Of a DNA stretch of 64,000 nt, positions 12,128 through 20,626 are shown in pieces. The stretch covers positions 496,001 through 560,000 of the forward strand of contig NW_027435902.1 in NCBI RefSeq assembly GCF_964199755.1, written 5' to 3'. Both the position numbers and the translations under genes were made by a program. The DNA comes from Larus michahellis. Its lineage: Eukaryota; Chordata; Aves; Charadriiformes; Laridae. Below the pieces are notes generated by a model that worked only from the letters and a program-made list of their open reading frames with translations, had not been told where the DNA came from and did no database searches. Every line of letters starts with the position of its first letter. The stretch's first letter is position 1.

Positions 12128-12345
12128 ATACCCCCTTTTTCTTCTTGAGCCAGCCAGACCTTATGCATGGCATTTTCTATCATGTCAGTCACTTTGCGGA
12201 GAACACATGAGGCTACCATAATCAATAATAACATAACCAACAGTAGCATGAGCCCTTGCTTTAGTAAGTCTGATAACCATCCCGTTATACCCCATGAGCT
12301 TGACCAATCATCGAAACCATTTTTGACCGCTTTTAATTTGGACAT
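12061..12345 (-). pseudogene. env: Env transmembrane-subunit C-terminus, copy 1 (adjacent to LTR)
   Basis: A 94-residue minus-strand frame: a Trp-rich membrane-proximal segment (DDWSSSWGITGWLSDLL), then a long Leu/Met/Val stretch forming a membrane anchor (about residues 31-48) and a short cytoplasmic tail that runs through the polypurine tract into U3. This is the usual architecture of a retroviral TM subunit ending at the 3' LTR. The ectodomain joined to it is missing: the sequence to its right encodes other anchors rather than the expected fusion core. Confidence 0.7.
12131..12146 (-). promoter_or_regulatory. Polypurine tract (plus-strand DNA primer) of the outer ERV
   Basis: Minus-strand AAGAAGAAAAAGGGGG lies three bases before the LTR start, as required for retroviral plus-strand priming. 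An Env-like frame reads through it (A-Q-E-E-K-G-G) into U3. Confidence 0.85.
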
Positions 12346-12374
12346 GTTATCCTTGTTGTGACGCTCTTAGCAGG

Positions 12375-12480
12375 TTATATACTAAACACAATTAAAAACA
12401 GAATCAAAAAGAACCCTGCTAAGGCAATAAATACCCAGATTCCTAAATTTAGCCCAGAAAGCCAATTTCTTTGGATTTAC
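12375..12480 (-). pseudogene. env: Second Env-type membrane anchor fragment
   Basis: The minus-strand frame from about 12480 reads NWLSGLNLGIW and then about 20 Val/Phe/Ile/Leu/Ala residues before a TAA at 12375-12377. A membrane-proximal W-L motif followed by a hydrophobic anchor and an immediate stop fits another retroviral TM C-terminus of a different type. No intact ectodomain precedes it in this frame. Confidence 0.5.
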
Positions 12481-12896
12481 CCACGAGAAATCCTTTTGTA
12501 ATATTTCAAATACATTGCGGTTGCTGACAGCACAAGCGACCCTGGAAAAACAATCGTGGTAACATTTCGATCATCATAGTTACCGGCTTTGAAAAGGTAT
12601 GTGGCAAAAATACCCACTCTAACGCAGTCAGGCTCTTTGCGAGTGCATCATCCCACTGTCCTATCAGGGCATAAAGTTGAAATTCTTGTAGGAAGGTGTT
12701 CAGTGCGTCTTGCAGCAGTAGTAGACTATATCTTATCTTTCAACATGCTGTAATGCCTTCGGAGCTGTTGGGGTTAATGAACATAAAACTTATGGGGGGG
12801 GCGGGGGCAGACACAGTGCTTCAGGGCATCCCCTGTACCTTCAAAGTGTGCTCATGTCTCTCTCCCCCTCTCTGACCCGAGACAGCCCCCTTATAT
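12481..12896 (-). other. Degenerate outer-ERV internal sequence
   Basis: Probably decayed env-derived or recombined retroviral DNA, since Env-like fragments lie on both sides. No frame is conserved. A GGGGGGGCGGGGG run occurs near 12795. Confidence 0.4.
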
Positions 12897-13060
12897 CCTG
12901 CACTGGATTGAGTGGAGAAGTACAGGCTAGAGTCGCTGCATGCATGGCCAGTGCACGCAGCGAGTCCCACCAGACTCTCCTGCACTGGATCGAGTAGAAA
13001 AGTACAGGGTAGAGTCGCTGCACACGTGGCCAGTGTATGCAGCAAGTCTCACCAAACTCA
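12897..13060. repeat. 82-bp tandem duplication inside the env remnant
   Basis: Two head-to-tail copies (12897-12978 and 12979-13060), each starting CCTGCACTGGAT and ending near CTCACCA. They differ at roughly a dozen positions, so the duplication is old. Confidence 0.85.
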
Positions 13061-13321
13061 TGATCCAGCTTTGCTAACAGCAGCTGTCTGATACGTGACT
13101 ACATTGTTGTAATCCCTTCTTGTTATCTTCTTCTGTGAAGGTCGGGTTCTCATGGATACACACATAGTTTTTAGAGCAACATATTCTACAACTCGTACAA
13201 GGGTACGATGCAAAGCGGCATTTACAGCTGATCGTATAATGCTTATTAAACACGGCAAACAGCATACTAAACATAACAGACAAATTCCTTCCACACAGGC
13301 GATGAGTATAATTTGCTTCAA
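13058..13321 (-). pseudogene. env: Env TM membrane anchor and cytoplasmic tail, copy 3
   Basis: Minus-strand frame with a hydrophobic Cys/Leu/Ile anchor (ILIACVEGICLLCLVCCLPC) followed by a basic tail. It follows the TM ectodomain of 13358-13645 in a shifted frame, so the two form one broken TM subunit. The frame stops at 13058, inside the tandem duplication. Confidence 0.65.
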
Positions 13322-13357
13322 CCAACCCCACGCCCAAGTCCATCCAGCAAAGAGATT

Positions 13358-13645
13358 TCACCCAGTGGTCTCCACAAGTTGCTGGTTCAGTCGGTGCAGT
13401 TCCTGCAACTGGGCATGGATGGATTTGGAGTGGTCACTTAGATTCAAACAATACAGTCCTTTAAAATCTTGACAACCATGTCTGTGAGCTGAAAGCAAAA
13501 AATCAGTAGCAGTTCTGTTTTGCAACATCGCATATCGAATACTATCTACATCTAGCAATAACTCAGAAATAGCGGTACTAGTAGCATTGTTAAACTTATC
13601 CTTGGCAGCAAGAGAGTCCTTGTTATCACGAATCCTTGGCAGCAA
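13358..13645 (-). pseudogene. env: Env TM ectodomain remnant (heptad region and Cys loop)
   Basis: The frame holds a leucine-zipper-like region, then LQNRTATDFLL and a CX6C-type disulphide loop (H-G-C-Q-D-F-K-G-L-Y-C), typical of the TM subunit of alpharetrovirus-like class II ERVs, then a second helical region (QLQELHRLNQQL). Membrane fusion was the ancestral role. A stop and frame change just left of 13358 separate it from its anchor, and the upstream SU region is reduced to about 300 nt with stops. Confidence 0.78.
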
Positions 13646-13964
13646 AAGAGTCCTTGTTTGCTAGAGCGCATGCGGACTCCCTGTTCTTGCTGGTACTGTG
13701 CTTTGATCTTCTTCCACAACAGGCCAAGATTCTCAAGCAGCTGGATAAGGTGTCTGTGAGTCCATTACAGGCTTATGTCATCCAAATGTTTTTCTTGCAA
13801 GCACCCGAGACTGAATAACAATTGGTGTGATATATGTGTTTTCCAGCACCCAGGTGCGAGTCCCTTGTGTGTATTTACAGTCCTCCTCACCGATTTTCCG
13901 TTGCTTTCCCATATTCCACCCCCTTGCTCAAGAGACCGCTTCTGCTGGGTTCATTTTAGTCTCG
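13646..13964 (-). pseudogene. env: Remnant of Env SU region, shortened and with stops
   Basis: About 320 nt between the ERVL insertion and the TM ectodomain. Short frames such as T-Y-I-T-P-I-V-I-Q suggest surface-subunit coding, but stops in all frames and the small size show that most of SU is deleted. Assigned by position. Confidence 0.45.
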
Positions 13965-13969
13965 CAGGG
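13965..13969. repeat. Target-site duplication of the inner ERVL, left copy (CAGGG)
   Basis: CAGGG directly before the left LTR is repeated at 20332-20336 directly after the right LTR. Five bases is the usual duplication length for ERVL/class III integration. Confidence 0.85.
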
Positions 13970-14326
13970 TGTCGTGGTTTAGCCTCAGACAGCAACAAAG
14001 AACCACGTGCTGCTTGCTCGCATCTTCCTAATACAGGAAGGATCGTAAGAAAAGGCAAGACTCTTGGGTTGAGACAAAGGCAGTTTAACAGGACAGTAAA
14101 GGGAACAGGCAAACAACAACAACAACAACACGGATAGGGGAATATACAAACGCGATTACGGAACCGCCGCTCCCTGCCGCTCGCCGGCCGGACCGGACCC
14201 TGGACGCCCCAGCCCGCTTTTAAGCAGCAACTTCCTGCTCCCTCCCCCGGCAGCTCAGGGTGGGCGTGGCTCACATGGCATGGAATACCAGGGAAAATTA
14301 ACCCTATCCCCACCGGAACCAGGACA
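13970..14326 (-). repeat. 3' LTR of the ERVL provirus
   Basis: 357 bp, TGTCCTGGTTCC to AACCACGACA on the minus strand. It is GC-rich around 14160-14220 and carries an (AAC)n run at 14113-14131, one triplet longer than in the 5' LTR. Confidence 0.93.
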
Positions 14327-14792
14327 TTATCCACCCCTTATTCCATACCATCTATGCCATGCCCAGCAGGTTCCAATGAATTGCCACCACTTTCCCCTGT
14401 TATATACATATATATATATATATATATGCACACACATATAATGCCCTTAGTTTATGGGCCATCCCTCCAAAGTGTCCGTTGAGTTCTTTTAATCCACGGC
14501 TTTGGGCTCCATCTGTTAGAACAGTCTCTCAGGGCAGGTGAGATGCTGGGTGGTGCTGGTCTGTTGCATGCTGTATTTTTCGGAGCTTGTGACTGGTGCA
14601 CCTGGTGTGGCTCATGCACGCAGTCCGTGGGCTGAAGATGTAGATCTTGAGGAAACTGCTGGGCGCCAGCTGCTGAGATCAGTTCTTATCCCATCATCCC
14701 TGTGCCTTACTTGTAGTACAACTGATAGCAATTATAGCAATGAGGACATACAGTGACAGTGTTACTTAGCAATTAACAGCACACAATCTGAT
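14327..14792 (-). other. 3' untranslated region and polypurine tract of the ERVL; no env
   Basis: About 465 nt between the integrase stop and the 3' LTR with no conserved frame, so env is absent rather than decayed. Minus-strand AAGGGGTGGA next to the LTR is the likely polypurine tract. A TA-rich microsatellite occupies 14401-14441. Confidence 0.7.
14401..14441. repeat. (TA)n/(CA)n microsatellite
   Basis: TATATACATATATATAT followed by CACACACATATA, inside the ERVL 3' untranslated region. Confidence 0.9.
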
Positions 14793-15460
14793 TCATTGGC
14801 TGTTCTCGCCCAAAATCAGATCCCCATGAGGTACACATCGGACTTCCCCATCCTGCCGCATCACCCACCAAGTGCACCCAGGTCCTTGGGCAAAAGCAAT
14901 CCCACGGATGGGTTTGCCTTTGCCTGAGGCAGGACTAACCCAGACTGTCTTCCCTAGCATATTCTTCATGTGCACTACGGGGACTTTATCCCCTTCTACA
15001 GTACATGGAACTTTTGATTGGGCAGGGCCAGCCCGATTGTTAGATCCCCTGGTGTTAACTAGCCAGGTAGCTTTTGCTAAATGTGTATCCCAGTGTTTGA
15101 AAGTCCCACCACCCATTGCTCTCAGTGTAGTTTTTAACAGTCCATTGTATCGTTCTATCTTCCCAGAGGCTGGTGCGTGATAGGGATGTGATACCCCCAC
15201 TCGATACCATGCTCTTTGGCCCAGGTGTCTATGAGGCTGTTTCGGAAATGAGTCCCGTTGTCCGACTCAATTCTCTCTGGGGTACCATGTCGCCACAGGA
15301 CTTGCTTTTCAAGGCCCAGGATAGTGTTCCGGGCAGTGGCATGGGGCACAGGATATGTTTCCAGCCATCCAGTGGTTGCTTCCACCATTGTGAGCACATA
15401 GCGCTTGCCTTGACGGGTTTGTGGCAGTGTGATATAATCAATCTGCCAGGCCTCCCCAGA
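14793..15460 (-). pseudogene. pol: ERVL integrase core and C-terminal domain, broken
   Basis: Continues the pol frame after a TAA at 15461-15463. The integrase core shows all three catalytic acidic residues: the D of Q-I-D-Y-I-T-L, the D of ESDNGTHF and the E of KIERYNG. These lie in two frames, because one frameshift near 15178-15195 moves the reading from the 15155-15397 frame to the 14793-15200 frame. The C-terminal part has Trp-rich SH3-like sequence (CTWWVMRQDGEVRCVPHGDL) and ends at a stop by 14793. The ancestral role was to insert viral DNA into chromosomes. Two lesions make this copy unable to encode one intact integrase. Confidence 0.85.
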
Positions 15461-17391
15461 TTAGTATTTCAGCCATCGCCCTCCATACCAAAGAGGCTTC
15501 AAACGCTTGGCTTGTTTGATCGCAGCGCATGTCTCACATTCATGGTTGACCTGTGCAATAGTGTCCATGGTCAAGTCCACCCCTCGGTCACGAGCCCATC
15601 TATATGTCGCATCTCTCCCTTGATGGCCTGAGGAGTCATGGGCCCACCGAGCTATGAATAGTTCACCCTTATGTTGCCAGTCCAGATCCAGCTGAGCCAC
15701 TTCAATCCTAGCGGCCCGATCCACCTGCTGGTTGTTCTGATGTTCCTCCGTGGCCCGATTCTTCGGTACGTGGGCATCTACATGGCGTACTTTCACAACC
15801 AGATTCTCTATCCGGGCAGCAATATCTTTCCATAGTTCAGCAGCCCAGATGGGTTTGCCTCTGCGCTGCCAGTTGCCCTGCTTCCACTGCTGTAACCACG
15901 CCCACAGAGCATCTGCCACCATCCATGAGTCAGTGTAGAGATAAAGTACTGGCCATTTTTCTCGCTCAGCAATGTCCAAAGCCAGCTGAATAGCCTTCAC
16001 CTCTGCAAACTGGCTCGATTCACCCTGTCCCTCACTGGCTTCTGCAACCCGTCGTGTAGGACTCCACACAGCAGCCTTCCACTTTCGATGCTTTCCCACA
16101 ATATGGCAGGACCCATCAGTGAACAGGGCATATTTCTTCTCATTTTCTGGCAGTTTATTATATGGTGGGGCCTCTTCTGCACGCGTCACCTCCTCCTCTG
16201 GTGACATTCCGAAATCCTTGCCTTCTGGCCAGTCCATGATCACTTCCAGAATTCCTGGGCGACTGGGGTTTCCCATTCGAGTTCGCTGCGTGATCAGTGC
16301 AATCCACTTACTCCATGTAGCATCGGTTGCATGATGTGTGGTGGGGACCCTTTCTTTGAACATCCAACCCAGCACCGGCAGTCGAGGTGCTAAGAGGAGC
16401 TGTGCTTCTGTACCAACTACTTCCGAAGCAGCTCGAACCCCTTCATATGCTGCCAATATCTCTTTTTCTGTTGGAGTGTAGCGGGCTTCGGATCCTCTGT
16501 ATCCACGACTCCAAAACCCTAGGGGTCGACCTCGAGTCTCCCCTGGTGCTTTCTGCCAGAGGCTCCAGGTAGGGCCGTTCTCCCCGGCTGCGGTGTAGAG
16601 CACATTTTTAACATCTTGTCCTGCCCGGACTGGCCCCAGGGCCACTGCATGGACTGTTTCCTGTTTGATTTGTTCAAAAGCTTGTCGTTGCTCAGGACCC
16701 CATTTAAAATCATTCTTCTTCCGGGTTACTTGATACAGAGGGCTTGCAATTTGACTGTAATCTGGGATATGCATTCTCCAAAAACCCACAATACCTAAGA
16801 AAGCCTGTGTTTCCTTTTTACTAGTTGGTGGAGACATAGCTGCTATTTTGTTGATCACATCCATTGGAATCTGACGGCGTCCATCTTGCCATTTTATTCC
16901 TAAAAACTGGATCTCCTGCGCAGGTCCCTTGACCTTACTTCGCTTTATAGCAAAACCAGCGTTCAGAAGGATTTGGACTATTTTACTCCCTTTCTCAAAA
17001 ACTTCTTCTGCTGTGTTTCCCCATACAATGATGTCATCAATGTACTGCAGATGTTCTGGAGCTTCACCCTGTTCCAGTGCAGTCTGGATCAGTCCATGGC
17101 AAATGGTGGGGCTGTGTTTCCACCCCTGGGGCAGTCGATTCCAGGTGTATTGGACGCCCCTCCAAGTGAAAGCAAACTGTGGCCTGCACTCTGCTGCCAA
17201 AGGGATTGAGAAGAATGCATTCGCTATATCAATCGTGGCATACCACTTGGCTGCCTTGGACTCCAGTTTGTACTGGAGTTCTAGCATGTCCGGCACGGCA
17301 GCACTCAGCGGTGGCGTGACTTCATTCAGACCACGATAGTCTACAGTTAGCCTCCACTCTCCATTTGATTTTCGCACCGGCCATATGGGAC
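15461..17391 (-). pseudogene. pol: ERVL reverse transcriptase, RNase H and integrase N-terminus
   Basis: A 638-residue open frame. RT: L-P-Q-G at 82-85 and the polymerase motif YIDD at 112-115. Connection region to about 410. RNase H: D421 (FTDGSC), E459 (FAEVKA), D483 (YTDSW) and a later VDRAAR Asp near 553. Integrase zinc domain: H580, H585, C614, C617. The order PR-RT-RH-IN in one unit is retroviral, and the IQFLGIKW segment after the palm is typical of ERVL. The first methionine is internal: the true frame enters from protease, broken by an extra base in a T run near 17395. The frame ends at a premature TAA (15461-15463) before the integrase core. Long preservation suggests a young copy. 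Confidence 0.92.
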
Positions 17392-17393
17392 TG

Positions 17394-17978
17394 TTAAAAG
17401 GGTGAGCGAGTCTTGCTGATCACTCCTTGAACCTCTAGTTGACGAATCAGCTCATGGATGGGAATCAGAGAGTCTCGGTTAGTGCGATACTGCCGCCGAT
17501 GCACCGTTGTGGTAGCAATCGGCACCTGTTGTTCTTTGACCCTCAACAACCCCACAACAGAAGAATCCTCCGAGAGACCAGGCAAGGCAGACAACTGTTT
17601 AACTTCCTCTGTCTCCAAAGCAGCTATGCCAAAGGCCCAGCGGTACCCTTTTGGGTCCTTAAAATACCCTCTCCTGAGGTAATCTATACCAAGGATGCAT
17701 GGAGCCTCTGGGCCAGTCACAATGGGATGCTTTTGCCACTCATTCCCAGTTAGGCTCACTTCTGCCTCCAGTACAGTCAACTCTTGGGATCCCCCTGTCA
17801 CCCCAGAAATACAAATGGGTTCTGCCCCTCTATAGCTTGATGGTATTAAAGTACACTGTGCACCCGTGTCCACTAGAGCCTTATACTCCTGTGGGTCTGA
17901 TGTGCCAGGCCATCGAATCCACACCGTCCAATAAACCCGGTTGTCCCTTTCCTCCACCTGGCCGGAGGCAGGGCCCCC
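17394..17978 (-). pseudogene. pro: ERVL protease and start of RT, following an in-frame UAG
   Basis: In frame with gag after a single TAG (17979-17981). An aspartic protease motif appears as ALVDTGAQCTLIP, with the D-T-G triad about 37 residues after the stop, and the second conserved segment as ILGIDYLRRG. Retropepsins of this type act as dimers to mature Gag-Pol. The C-terminal part (HELIRQLEVQGVI) is the RT N-terminus. The frame stops at a TAA created where a T run near 17395 is one base long, just before RT. The absence of a start codon between the UAG and the protease suggests synthesis by stop-codon readthrough from Gag. Confidence 0.88.
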
Positions 17979-17981
17979 CTA
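17979..17981 (-). promoter_or_regulatory. In-frame UAG between gag and protease: candidate readthrough stop
   Basis: The codons run GAC-CAG-TAT-TAG-GGG-GGC-CCT and stay in frame into protease. UAG followed by G-rich sequence that can base-pair (GGGGGGCCC, then CCTCCGGCC and GGTGGAGG) resembles the layout of retroviral stop suppression. Seen directly: the stop and the shared frame. Inferred: readthrough. Confidence 0.6.
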
Positions 17982-19925
17982 ATACTGGTCATAGTATCCA
18001 TTACTCACTTCTTGCATAAATGACTTGGAAGTTCCTTCAAGAGGATCAGAAGCAAGATCAGGCCTTCTGCTTTGTCTGGGGAACGGCCCACTGGAAACTG
18101 GGGCGGCACTTTTCCTGGAGGGATCCCCTTTTATGGTTGTCCTTCCTTGCAACTCCTGTACCCGTGTCCGCAGGATCGAAGTAGGTTGTCCATCCCACTT
18201 CCTCATGTCCTCTCCGTGGTCCCGCAGGTAGAACCACAGGGTGCCTCGTGGTGTGTACCCTCTGTACTCTCTCTCTTGAGTGGGGAAATGCCTGCTTCTA
18301 ATAGCTGAGACACTGGCCCGTGCAGGTGGGGAGTAGGACATATTCTCTTCAAGTTGCTGGACCTTCCGTGACAGTTTCTCCACAGCTGAGACAAGGGGGG
18401 AAGAGAGACTTTCTTCATATCGCCGGAGCCGGCCAGCTACCTCATCCACCGTTGGTCCCTCTTCACCTTTCCATTCCATTACTGCCAAGGAGTTGGCATA
18501 TGACGATGGTGCGCTCCGTACAAACTTCCGCCACATGGGCCTTGTGCATCGCACCTCATCAGGGTCTGTGGGTAAGTCTGCATTGTCCAAGTCATAATAA
18601 ATCATCTCCCGCACGGCTAATTCTCTCAGGTACTGGATACCTCTTTCCATGGTAGTCCACTTGCTTGGCTGACATACAACATCCTCACTGAAGGGGTACC
18701 TCTCCCTCACGCCTAACAGGAGTCGTTTCCAGAGGCTGAGGGCTTGGGTCTTTTTCCCAATCGCCTTGTCAATGCCGCCTTCCCTAGACAGGGATCCCAG
18801 CTGCCTGGCCTCCCTACCCTCTAATTCCAGGCTACTGGCCCCATTATCCCAGCACCGGAGCAGCCAGGTGACAATGTACTCGCCTGAAAGTCGGCTGAAA
18901 TCTTTTCGCATATCCCGCAGCTCACTCAAGGATAGGGATCGAGTAATTATCTCTGGTTCTGCCTCTTCCTCCTGCTCTCGTGATGACCCTGGTTCATCAT
19001 CATCTCTTACTAAGCGAACTGATTTCTTTGTGTACTTCTTCTTCTGTATGGGGGCAACTGATACCGGCACGGGTTGGTTCCCTGGTTCAGTGGCAGTGGC
19101 TGCTATGGGGGTTGGAGTAACTGCAGTGTCTACCACAGGGGTTGCAGTAGCCGCAGTGTCTGTCGTAAGGATTGCAGTAGCCGCAGTGGCTGCCGCAGGG
19201 GTTGGGGCTGCCACAGGGGCTGCCGCAGGGGCTGCCGCAGGGGCTGCCGGTCTGGTTTCCATCTCTTCCCCTTGAGGGTGCTGCATAATTCTGAGCAGTG
19301 CCTGGTAGATACTGGCCAGGGCCCAGCACAGCGCGGTGAGTTGTGCCTCTCTAGAATAGCCACAGCATTTTCCCTTCAAATATTCTACCACTTTATCAGG
19401 GTCCTGTAATTGTTCAGGGGTGAAGTCCCAGACCATTGGAGGTAAGTAGTTCTCTAGGTACCTGCCCATGCTCTCCCACATGCCATGCCACCCCTGACTA
19501 TCCAGCCTCGGAGCAGATCTCCAGGTGGTAGTCTTAAATAGTCGCTTAACCCTAAACAAGACCTGGAACGCATTCAGGAGACATAGCACTAGGAACACGC
19601 TGGTTTGCGTATCCCAAGGATATTCAAAATTCTCAAAAGCTGTCATACCTGACCCGAAGGAGAAAAGGGAGGCAAAAGGGCTGGGGAAATTATTAACAAA
19701 TTCTGAGAGATGGTGTCCAATGTACGGACAGGACAGCAAAACCACATAAACACCCCAAAATAGCCGTCTGAACAGTGATGTTATCATATCATAGACAGAT
19801 ATCGCACAGGACAGCAGAATGACAATCCTCATCCCTCTTCCAGACATGGTAAACAGCATCGCAGGGAGTACATAAGCCATATAGGAATTTATGTAACACA
19901 GCCATGAGAACAAACCAAGCAACAT
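17979..19925 (-). CDS. gag: ERVL gag, 648 residues, with hydrophobic multi-pass N-terminus
   Basis: One uninterrupted frame directly upstream of protease. Residues 3-27, 32-49, 56-69 and 109-126 are hydrophobic and predicted to span or enter membranes, unlike a normal matrix domain. Residues about 225-290 are Ala/Pro/Thr-rich from imperfect DNA repeats. Then come a basic K-K-K-Y-T-K-K-S cluster and an acidic stretch. The C-terminal half (WLLRCWDNGASSLELEGREA onward) is the region also recognisable at 51830-52100 and is presumably capsid. A coiled coil (AVEKLSRKVQQLEENM) lies near residue 530. There is no CX2CX4HX4C zinc knuckle, as in ERVL and spumaviruses. The start was chosen because it is the first ATG, only 24 nt past the primer site; an internal start such as M164 (MVWDFTPEQL) is possible. 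Confidence 0.82.
   Translation of the reverse strand: MLLGLFSWLCYINSYMAYVLPAMLFTMSGRGMRIVILLSCAISVYDMITSLFRRLFWGVYVVLLSCPYIGHHLSEFVNNFPSPFASLFSFGSGMTAFENFEYPWDTQTSVFLVLCLLNAFQVLFRVKRLFKTTTWRSAPRLDSQGWHGMWESMGRYLENYLPPMVWDFTPEQLQDPDKVVEYLKGKCCGYSREAQLTALCWALASIYQALLRIMQHPQGEEMETRPAAPAAAPAAAPVAAPTPAAATAATAILTTDTAATATPVVDTAVTPTPIAATATEPGNQPVPVSVAPIQKKKYTKKSVRLVRDDDEPGSSREQEEEAEPEIITRSLSLSELRDMRKDFSRLSGEYIVTWLLRCWDNGASSLELEGREARQLGSLSREGGIDKAIGKKTQALSLWKRLLLGVRERYPFSEDVVCQPSKWTTMERGIQYLRELAVREMIYYDLDNADLPTDPDEVRCTRPMWRKFVRSAPSSYANSLAVMEWKGEEGPTVDEVAGRLRRYEESLSSPLVSAVEKLSRKVQQLEENMSYSPPARASVSAIRSRHFPTQEREYRGYTPRGTLWFYLRDHGEDMRKWDGQPTSILRTRVQELQGRTTIKGDPSRKSAAPVSSGPFPRQSRRPDLASDPLEGTSKSFMQEVSNGYYDQY
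19080..19255. repeat. Imperfect short tandem repeats coding the Gag Ala/Pro/Thr-rich linker
   Basis: Repeated GCTGCCGCAGGG and GTTGCAGTAGCCGCAGTG blocks on the plus strand. On the coding minus strand they give P-A-A-A-P type and T-A-A-T-A-T type residues. All reading frames stay open here, so shadow frames are expected. Confidence 0.8.
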
Positions 19926-19949
19926 GATGACCAGTTATCTCAACCCTTC

Positions 19950-19969
19950 GAGCCCCAGGTTGGGCGCCA
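19950..19969 (-). promoter_or_regulatory. Primer-binding site of the ERVL, tRNA-Lys1,2 type
   Basis: Minus-strand TGGCGCCCAACCTGGGGCTC equals the complement of the tRNA-Lys1,2 3' end with one mismatch. It lies 8 nt after the LTR end, a wider gap than the usual 0-3 nt, and only 24 nt before the gag ATG. Confidence 0.85.
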
Positions 19970-19977
19970 AAAAGGAC

Positions 19978-20331
19978 TGTCGTGGTTTAGCCTCAGACAG
20001 CAACAAAGAACCACGTGCTGCTCGCTCGCGTCTTCCTAATACAGGAAGGATCGTAAGAAAAGGCAAGACTCTTGGGTTGAGACAAAGGCAGTTTAACAGG
20101 ACAGCAAAGGGAACAGGCAAACAACAACAACAACACGGATAGGGGAACATACAAACGCGATTACGGAACCGCCGCTCCCCGCCGCTCGCCGGCCGGACCG
20201 GACCCGGGACGCCCCAGCCCGCTTTTAAGCAGCAACTTCCTGCCCCCTCCCCCGGCAGCTCAGGGTGGGCGTGGCTCACATGGCATGGAATACCAGGGAA
20301 AATTAACCCTATCCCCACCGGAACCAGGACA
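19978..20331 (-). repeat. 5' LTR of the ERVL provirus
   Basis: 354 bp, nearly identical to the LTR at 13970-14326 (about seven substitutions and one triplet). Flanked on the outside by CAGGG (20332-20336), the match to the left target duplication. Confidence 0.93.
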
Positions 20332-20336
20332 CAGGG

Positions 20337-20477
20337 TATAACACAGAGCAATCTACTAAGGCATGCAATAACATATACACATATAGGAAAAAAACAAAAC
20401 CATATCTCTATGGTACTGCTTTGAATCAGGTGTCCTGTTTCTCTTTTTCTGATGCTTTCTCGTAATGCGTATGGCAT
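20337..20477 (-). pseudogene. env: Probable Env start with signal peptide, cut by the ERVL insertion
   Basis: The minus-strand frame begins M-P-Y-A-L-R-E-S-I-R-K-R and continues into a hydrophobic signal-like segment (WFCFFPICVYVIACLSRLLC) before reaching the ERVL target site. A basic, long leader followed by a hydrophobic core is common in class II ERV Env. The continuation lies on the other side of the insertion (13969 leftward). Assigned by position and hydrophobicity only. Confidence 0.5.
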
Positions 20478-20529
20478 ACTTTTGTGCTAATGCGGCACAT
20501 TTCCCATCTAATTGTTGCTGTTTGGTTTC

Positions 20530-20626
20530 TTTTTGGGTTTTTTTTTTTTTTTTTTGGGGGGGGGGGTTCCCCTCTTTTTTTTTCCTCTTTTTTGTTTTTT
20601 CTTTTTTTTTTCTTTTTTTTTTTCAT
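20530..20626. repeat. Homopolymer-rich tract (T runs and a G run)
   Basis: T18, G10, T9, T10 and T12-type runs lie close together. On the ERV sense strand this is polypurine with a C run. It is prone to sequencing and assembly error, so its length is uncertain. Confidence 0.8.

Larger units (their letters stand above)
13970..20331 (-). mobile_element. Complete env-less ERVL-type provirus, nested in the outer ERV env
   Basis: Order on the minus strand: 5' LTR (19978-20331), tRNA-Lys1,2-type primer site (19950-19969), gag (17979-19925), in-frame UAG, protease (17394-17978), RT-RNase H-integrase (14793-17391), polypurine tract, 3' LTR (13970-14326). There is no env. Both LTRs begin TG and end CA, and CAGGG flanks both sides. 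Comparing the two LTRs by eye gives seven substitutions and one CAA-repeat indel over about 354 bp, roughly 2%, so insertion was recent relative to the outer element. RT and integrase sequence, Lys primer, missing zinc knuckle, missing env and the 5-bp duplication all point to class III (ERVL). Confidence 0.92.

Noticed and set aside
14538-14756. 72-residue plus-strand frame with a signal-peptide-like start near the ERVL 3' LTR, considered as env
   Set aside because: Wrong strand for the provirus and no Env features; the region is 3' untranslated.
18766-19275. 169-residue plus-strand frame with Ala/Val/Gly repeats
   Set aside because: Antisense shadow of the Gag Ala/Pro/Thr-rich linker.
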